Assembly (NCBI GenBank): GCA_020720965.1
Contig: DYNS01000066.1
Location: 1-10,974, forward strand
From: Anaerolinea sp.
GTDB taxonomy: Bacteria; Chloroflexota; Anaerolineae; Anaerolineales; Villigracilaceae
Reading direction: 5' to 3'
Length of the DNA stretch: 10,974 bases
Position numbers and translations under genes: made by a program. Below are positions 7,259-10,974 of this stretch, one piece after another. Under the pieces are notes generated by a model. That model was not told the origin of the DNA. It saw only the letters and a program-made list of their open reading frames with translations, and did no database searches. Within the stretch, counting starts at the first letter, position 1; each line of letters starts with the position of its first letter.

Positions 7259-8590
7259 ATGATAAATCAACTTTCCAGCCAGGAAATTGTCGCCCTTAGC
7301 AAGGAATACACCTTCTTCTCCTGGTCGGTACAGGGGCAGGTGAACCCCATTCCGGTGGCGAAGGCGGAAGGGGTGTATTTTTGGGATACAGATGGCAAAC
7401 GCTATCTCGATTTTTCCTCCCAATTGATGAACACCAACATTGGGCATCAGCACCCCAAAGTGATTAAAGCCATTCAGGACCAGGCGGCGGAACTGTGCTT
7501 TGTTCACCCCGGCAACACCACCGAAATCCGCGCCCGGTTGGGCAAAAAACTCTCCCAAGTCACCCCCGGCAACCTGAAGAAGACCTTTTTTGCTCTGGGC
7601 GGCGCAGAAGCCAACGAAAACGCCATCAAAATCGCTCGTTTTTACACCGGGCGGCACAAAATTTTGGCGCAATATCGCTCTTATCACGGCGCAACGCATG
7701 GGGCAATTGCCCTCACCGGTGACTATCGCCGCCTGGCAGTAGAGCCGACCATGCCCGGCGGCGTTCACTTCCTGAACCCGCACTGCTACCGCTGTCCCTT
7801 TGGGCAAACGGCGGGAACCTGTCAGATGCAGTGCGTCAGCCACCTGGAAGAAGTGATTCAGTACGAAGGACCCGACAAAATCGCCGCCATCATCATGGAA
7901 GGCGTGGTCGGCTCCAACGGTATCATCGTCCCGCCGGATGGTTATTGGCAGAGCGTGCGCCAAATTTGCGACAAATACGGTATTCTGCTCATCTCCGATG
8001 AGGTGATGAGCGGTTGGGGGCGCACCGGTCAATGGTTTGCGGTGGATAACTGGCAGGTCGTGCCAGACATCATCAGCACCGCCAAAGGCATCACCAGCGG
8101 CTATGTGCCGCTCGGCGCGGTGATTGTGAACGAGAAGATTGCCCAATTTTTTGAAGACAAATACCTTTATGCCGGTCTGACCTACAACGGTCACGCCCTG
8201 GCGCTTGCTGCCGCTATGGCAACCATCGAAGTCTATGAAGAAGAAAATCTGCTGGAAAAAGCCCGCACCCTGGGTGTTTACCTGCGCGAGAAGCTGGAAG
8301 CCCTGAAAGCCGCCCACCCCTCGGTGGGAGATGTACGCTCCATTGGGCTTTTCTCCACCCTGGAACTGGTGAAAGACCGCCAGAGCAAAGCCGTCATGCC
8401 CGCCGGTGTGATGGGTCAGGTGGGCAAATTTCTTCGGGAGAACGGCTTATTCACCTTCATTATGGCAAACAACATGGGCAGCATGGTTTTTGTCGTCCCG
8501 CCCCTCACCATCACCCAGGAACAATTGGATGAAGGCTTGGCAATTGTAGATAAAGCCCTGCTCATTGCGGATGAAGAAACTAAAAACTAG
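7259..8590 (+). CDS. Class III (omega-amino acid:pyruvate type) aminotransferase with Cys-quartet insert
   Basis: This is a 443-residue PLP enzyme of the omega-aminotransferase group (taurine/beta-alanine/GABA-type). It shows GVYFWDTDGKRYLDF (38-52), LGGAEANENAIKIAR (113-127), SYHGATHG (141-148), SDEVMSGWGRTG (246-257) with PLP Asp247, and TAKGITSG (274-281) with Lys276. Between the YHG helix and the conserved MEGVVGSNG (213-221) lies CYRCPFG followed by two further cysteines (C176, C179, C188, C192), a CxxC-x8-C-x3-C pattern that some class III aminotransferases carry. ATG at 7259 has AAAGGA six bases upstream, and the gene is 12 bp after the HemL-like gene, so it is almost surely co-transcribed. 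With the MmsA-type dehydrogenase downstream, beta-alanine or 3-aminoisobutyrate is a sensible amino donor, but GABA, taurine or another omega-amino acid is possible. Confidence 0.92.
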   Translation: MINQLSSQEIVALSKEYTFFSWSVQGQVNPIPVAKAEGVYFWDTDGKRYLDFSSQLMNTNIGHQHPKVIKAIQDQAAELCFVHPGNTTEIRARLGKKLSQVTPGNLKKTFFALGGAEANENAIKIARFYTGRHKILAQYRSYHGATHGAIALTGDYRRLAVEPTMPGGVHFLNPHCYRCPFGQTAGTCQMQCVSHLEEVIQYEGPDKIAAIIMEGVVGSNGIIVPPDGYWQSVRQICDKYGILLISDEVMSGWGRTGQWFAVDNWQVVPDIISTAKGITSGYVPLGAVIVNEKIAQFFEDKYLYAGLTYNGHALALAAAMATIEVYEEENLLEKARTLGVYLREKLEALKAAHPSVGDVRSIGLFSTLELVKDRQSKAVMPAGVMGQVGKFLRENGLFTFIMANNMGSMVFVVPPLTITQEQLDEGLAIVDKALLIADEETKN

Positions 8591-8616
8591 AGGGTAGAGA
8601 TTCATTGGTCGTTATC

Positions 8617-8643
8617 CGACTAACCCACTACTCGACTAACCCA
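8617..8643. repeat. Short tandem direct repeat in the aminotransferase-dehydrogenase gap
   Basis: CGACTAACCCA occurs at 8617-8627 and again at 8633-8643 (period 16), within the 63-bp gap before the dehydrogenase gene. The second copy runs into its AAAGGA ribosome binding site (8643-8648). Read on the other strand it contains TAGTGGGTTAG, related to the TAGTGGGTAG repeats at 10130-10187. Confidence 0.7.
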
Positions 8644-8653
8644 AAGGACTACC

Positions 8654-10123
8654 ATGGAAAAAGTTCTCAACTACATCAACGGTGAATGGCTGGAGCCTGC
8701 CGTTGCGGAATATTTTGACGTAATTAACCCGGCGACCGGGCTTGTGATTGCCCGAACCCCCCTCAGCCAGGCATCCGCTGTGGAAGCGGCGGCACAGGCG
8801 GCGGCGCAGGCTTTTCCGGCTTGGCGGCGGACTCCCGCCCAAGACCGGGTTCAGTACCTCTTCAAACTGCGCGATTTGCTCAAAGCCAACATAGACGAAA
8901 TCTCCCGCGCCATCACCAACGAGAGCGGCAAAACCTTTGAAGAAGCCAAAGCCGAAATGGTGCGCGCCATTGAAAACGTGGAAGTTGCCAGCGGCATCCC
9001 CATGTTGATGAAAGGTGAAATTAGCGAAGATATTGCCCCCGGCATTGACGAAATTATGCTGCGCCAGCCCCTGGGCGTGGTGGCGACAATTGCGCCCTTC
9101 AATTTCCCCGGCATGATTCCCTTCTGGTATCTGCCTTACGCTTTGGCAACCGGCAACACCTACCTGGTGAAACCCTCCGAGAAAGTGCCGGTAACGATGC
9201 AAATCATCTTCCGGCTGATAGACCAGGTTGGCTTCCCCCAAGGGGTGGTGAACATGGTCAACGGCGCAAAAGAGACGGTGGATGCCATTCTCGACCATCC
9301 GGCGATTCGCGCCATTACTTTTGTGGGTTCTACCAACGTGGCGCGTTACATTTACAGCCGCGCCTCCGCCAACGGCAAGCGGGTGCAGGCGCAGGGCGGG
9401 GCAAAAAACCCGGTCATCATCCTACCGGATGCGGATATGGATATGGCAATTCGCATCACCGCCGACTCGGCGTTTGGCTGCGCCGGGCAGCGCTGTTTGG
9501 CAACCTCGCTGGCAATTACGGTGGGCGAAGCCCGCAACGACTTCTGCGAAGGCATTTGCGATGCCGCTTCCGGGCGCACGGTGGGCTACGGGTTGGATAG
9601 CGCCGCCCAAATGGGCGCGGTGATTAACGCCGCCAGCAAAACCCGCATCGAGCAGCTCATTGCCCTGGGCGCGTCTGAAGGCGCTTCGGTTCCGGTGGAT
9701 GGGCGCAATGCGGTCATCCCCGGTTACGAGGGAGGCACTTTTGTACGCCCCACCATTTTGGCGGATGTGCAGCCCGGCAGCGAAATTTGGAAGACCGAAA
9801 TTTTCGGACCCGTGTTAAGTCTCATGCACGTCAACACCATTGACGATGCCATTGCCCTGGCAAATAGCCATGTGTACGGCAACCAGGCAAGTCTCTTCAC
9901 CAGCAGCGGCGCGGCAGCCCGAAAATTCCGCTACGAGGTGGAAGCCGGGAACGTGGGAATCAACATCGGCGTTGCCGCCCCTATGGCATTCTTCCCCTTC
10001 TCCGGTTGGAAGGACTCCTTCTTTGGCGACCTGCACGGGCAGGGCATGGATGCGGTGGAATTCTTCACCCAGAAGAAGGTGATTGTGGAGCGTTGGCCCA
10101 AGGAATGGACGAGGAAGTTCTGA
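8654..10123 (+). CDS. mmsA: CoA-acylating (methyl)malonate-semialdehyde dehydrogenase, MmsA/IolA type
   Basis: This is a 489-residue aldehyde dehydrogenase. The MmsA family converts malonate or methylmalonate semialdehyde, NAD+ and CoA to acetyl- or propionyl-CoA, CO2 and NADH. Subfamily marks are APFNFPGMIPFW (147-158), KPSEK (173-177), QAQGGAKNP (245-253) in place of the ELGGK motif so that the general-base Glu is absent, CAGQRCLA (276-283) with catalytic Cys281 preceded by Arg280, EIFGPVLS (382-389), and the near-diagnostic AAPMAFFPFSGWKDSFFGDL (441-460). Arg104 in RAIENVE matches a conserved family arginine. Length equals B. subtilis IolA (about 487). ATG at 8654 follows AAAGGA by five bases. 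It sits between aminotransferase genes, which would supply the semialdehyde, suggesting beta-alanine, 3-aminoisobutyrate or polyamine-derived substrates. Subfamily is secure; the physiological aldehyde is inferred. Confidence 0.93.
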   Translation: MEKVLNYINGEWLEPAVAEYFDVINPATGLVIARTPLSQASAVEAAAQAAAQAFPAWRRTPAQDRVQYLFKLRDLLKANIDEISRAITNESGKTFEEAKAEMVRAIENVEVASGIPMLMKGEISEDIAPGIDEIMLRQPLGVVATIAPFNFPGMIPFWYLPYALATGNTYLVKPSEKVPVTMQIIFRLIDQVGFPQGVVNMVNGAKETVDAILDHPAIRAITFVGSTNVARYIYSRASANGKRVQAQGGAKNPVIILPDADMDMAIRITADSAFGCAGQRCLATSLAITVGEARNDFCEGICDAASGRTVGYGLDSAAQMGAVINAASKTRIEQLIALGASEGASVPVDGRNAVIPGYEGGTFVRPTILADVQPGSEIWKTEIFGPVLSLMHVNTIDDAIALANSHVYGNQASLFTSSGAAARKFRYEVEAGNVGINIGVAAPMAFFPFSGWKDSFFGDLHGQGMDAVEFFTQKKVIVERWPKEWTRKF

Positions 10124-10129
10124 TAGTTA

Positions 10130-10171
10130 CAGTGGGTAGTTATAGTGGGTAGTGTCAGTGGACAGTTACAG
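10130..10171 (+). repeat. 13-bp-period tandem repeat after the dehydrogenase gene
   Basis: Three consecutive 13-base units read CAGTGGGTAGTTA (10130-10142), TAGTGGGTAGTGT (10143-10155) and CAGTGGACAGTTA (10156-10168), followed by a partial CAG. The AGTTA just upstream (10125-10129) resembles the tail of a preceding unit. The units are degenerate but in register. The 3' half of the gap (10172-10210) carries CACTGAC-like repeats of the opposite sense. Confidence 0.7.
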
Positions 10172-10187
10172 ACTGACACTACCCACT
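10144..10187 (+). repeat. Perfect 16-bp inverted repeat (hairpin) in the mmsA-patA gap
   Basis: AGTGGGTAGTGTCAGT (10144-10159) is exactly complementary to ACTGACACTACCCACT (10172-10187) with a 12-base loop. No run of T follows the stem, and the ribosome binding site of the next gene starts only 23 bases on, so it is not a typical intrinsic terminator. It could stabilise or partly attenuate the transcript, or simply be a mobile or expanding repeat. Confidence 0.75.
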
Positions 10188-10210
10188 GACCACTTACACT
10201 GACCACTGAT

Positions 10211-10217
10211 AAAGGAG
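10211..10217 (+). promoter_or_regulatory. Ribosome binding site supporting a GTG start
   Basis: AAAGGAG lies five bases before GTG at 10223-10225. There is no ATG near the N-terminus in this frame: the first internal ATG is at codon 36, within the region that already resembles PatA. GTG is therefore the likely start. Confidence 0.7.
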
Positions 10218-10222
10218 AAACC

Positions 10223-10974
10223 GTGTCTTACGAAAACGCATTGAACTACGCCGAGCAATGGCTGAATATCATCAAACAGCCCAACCACCCCAGCGAAGAG
10301 CAGGCAAAATGGATTATCTCTGAATCCATGTATAACTTTGCAGAACATTTTAATCGCGGCTGGTTAGACTATCGCAAATCCGTTACCCAAGCCGGGCAAT
10401 GGGCGGCAACCGAGTGGACGGGGCGCGGCGCGACCTTTGAGGACGTTTTGGGACGTAAATACATAGACTTTTTGGGCGGCTTTGGCATGATGGATTTGGG
10501 TTGGAGCCATCCCGAAGTCGTTGCCGCCGTGCAAGCCCAACTCCTCCGCACCCCCATGCCCAGCCAGGAACTGATAGACCCCCTGCGCGGCGTTTTGGCG
10601 CGTCTGCTGGCAGAAATTACCCCCGGCGACTTGAAATACGCCTGGTTTGCCGCCAGCGGTACCGAAGCCATCGAAGCCGCCATTAAACTGGCAAAAGTTC
10701 ACACCCAAAAACCGGCTTTCATTGTCTCTGTTAAGGGCTTTCATGGCAAGACGATGGGTTCGCTTTCGATGATGGGCAAAGCCGACTATCGTCAGCCTGC
10801 CGGGCTGCTGTACGGTGGACCGGTCTATCACGTCCCTTACGGGGATGCCGAAGCGGTGGAAAAACAGCTCGAAATCTGCGAAAAGATTGGGGTGGGAGTC
10901 GCCGCCGTGCTGATGGAGCCGATTCAGGGCGAGGCGGGCGGAATCGTCCCCCCGGAAGATTTCTGGAGCCGAAT
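10223..10974 (+). CDS. patA: Class III aminotransferase, putrescine aminotransferase (PatA/YgjG)-like (partial, C-terminus off the right edge)
   Basis: 250 codons are visible from a GTG start, with no stop before the edge; E. coli PatA has about 459 residues, so roughly 200 are missing. PatA transfers an amino group from putrescine to 2-oxoglutarate, giving 4-aminobutanal. PatA-like landmarks appear in order: LDYRKSVT (48-55), KYIDFLGGFGMMDLG (79-93), SQELIDPLR (114-122), TPGDLKY (133-139), SGTEAIEAAIKLAK (145-158), FHGKTMGSLS (173-182), HVPYGD (203-208) and LMEPIQGEAGG (230-240). The catalytic lysine lies beyond the window. It is the third aminotransferase of the block, 99 bp after the dehydrogenase across a repeat-rich gap. 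Related diamine or omega-amino-acid transaminases (cadaverine, ornithine, acetylornithine) are alternatives, but the SQELIDPLR and YRKSVT blocks favour the PatA group. Confidence 0.88.
   Translation, partial: MSYENALNYAEQWLNIIKQPNHPSEEQAKWIISESMYNFAEHFNRGWLDYRKSVTQAGQWAATEWTGRGATFEDVLGRKYIDFLGGFGMMDLGWSHPEVVAAVQAQLLRTPMPSQELIDPLRGVLARLLAEITPGDLKYAWFAASGTEAIEAAIKLAKVHTQKPAFIVSVKGFHGKTMGSLSMMGKADYRQPAGLLYGGPVYHVPYGDAEAVEKQLEICEKIGVGVAAVLMEPIQGEAGGIVPPEDFWSR

Noticed and set aside
6626..8317. A 563-codon open frame on the minus strand
   Set aside because: It is antisense to two clear aminotransferase genes, rich in His/Gly/Phe as expected of a shadow frame, and has no recognisable domain.
8617..8643. 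CRISPR-like array
   Set aside because: Only two 11-base copies with a 5-base separation, and no cas genes.
8636..9298. Minus-strand open frame opposite the dehydrogenase gene
   Set aside because: It lies fully opposite a well-conserved MmsA-type gene, with shadow-like composition and no domain.
10144..10187. Intrinsic terminator after the dehydrogenase gene
   Set aside because: The stem is perfect, but no T-run follows and the next gene's ribosome binding site begins 23 bases later, so it is described as a repeat hairpin instead.

Overview
The window is gene-dense bacterial DNA of moderately high GC. It splits into two divergent blocks around a short intergenic region at about 5286-5439. 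No phage, insertion-sequence, CRISPR or RNA gene signal was seen. Protein style and the short AGTGGGTAG-like repeats between genes suggest a Chloroflexota (Anaerolineae-like) or similar environmental bacterium. That placement is a low-confidence impression, not a measurement.

The left block reads leftwards as one probable operon with gaps of 26-31 bp. Its order is a ClC-type chloride transporter fused to two CBS domains and a TrkA-C/RCK-C domain (3312-5258), a CaCA-family cation antiporter (2276-3280), a glutamine-hydrolysing asparagine synthase (744-2249), and a DUF389 membrane protein that runs off the left edge (1-714). Most starts carry AAAGGA- or GGAGG-type ribosome binding sites. The common theme is ion and osmotic homeostasis, with asparagine synthase as an unexpected partner.

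The right block reads rightwards as a probable amine or omega-amino-acid catabolic operon. It begins with an Lrp/AsnC regulator (5440-5913) behind a clear sigma70-like promoter (TTGACA, 17 bp, TAATAT) whose -10 box overlaps one arm of an inverted repeat. Next come a HemL-like class III aminotransferase (5945-7246), a second class III aminotransferase with an inserted cysteine quartet (7259-8590), a CoA-acylating methylmalonate/malonate semialdehyde dehydrogenase (8654-10123), and a third class III aminotransferase closely resembling putrescine aminotransferase PatA (10223 to the right edge, GTG start).

The simplest joint reading is that transaminases convert a diamine or beta/omega-amino acid to a semialdehyde, and the MmsA-type enzyme converts malonate or methylmalonate semialdehyde to acetyl- or propionyl-CoA plus CO2. 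The Lrp-type regulator would sense an amino acid or amine. Three divergent aminotransferases in one cluster with an MmsA-type rather than a hydrolytic dehydrogenase does not match a single textbook pathway, and is the most interesting point here. The two intergenic gaps flanking the dehydrogenase gene hold related short repeats, and one of them can form a perfect 16-bp stem.
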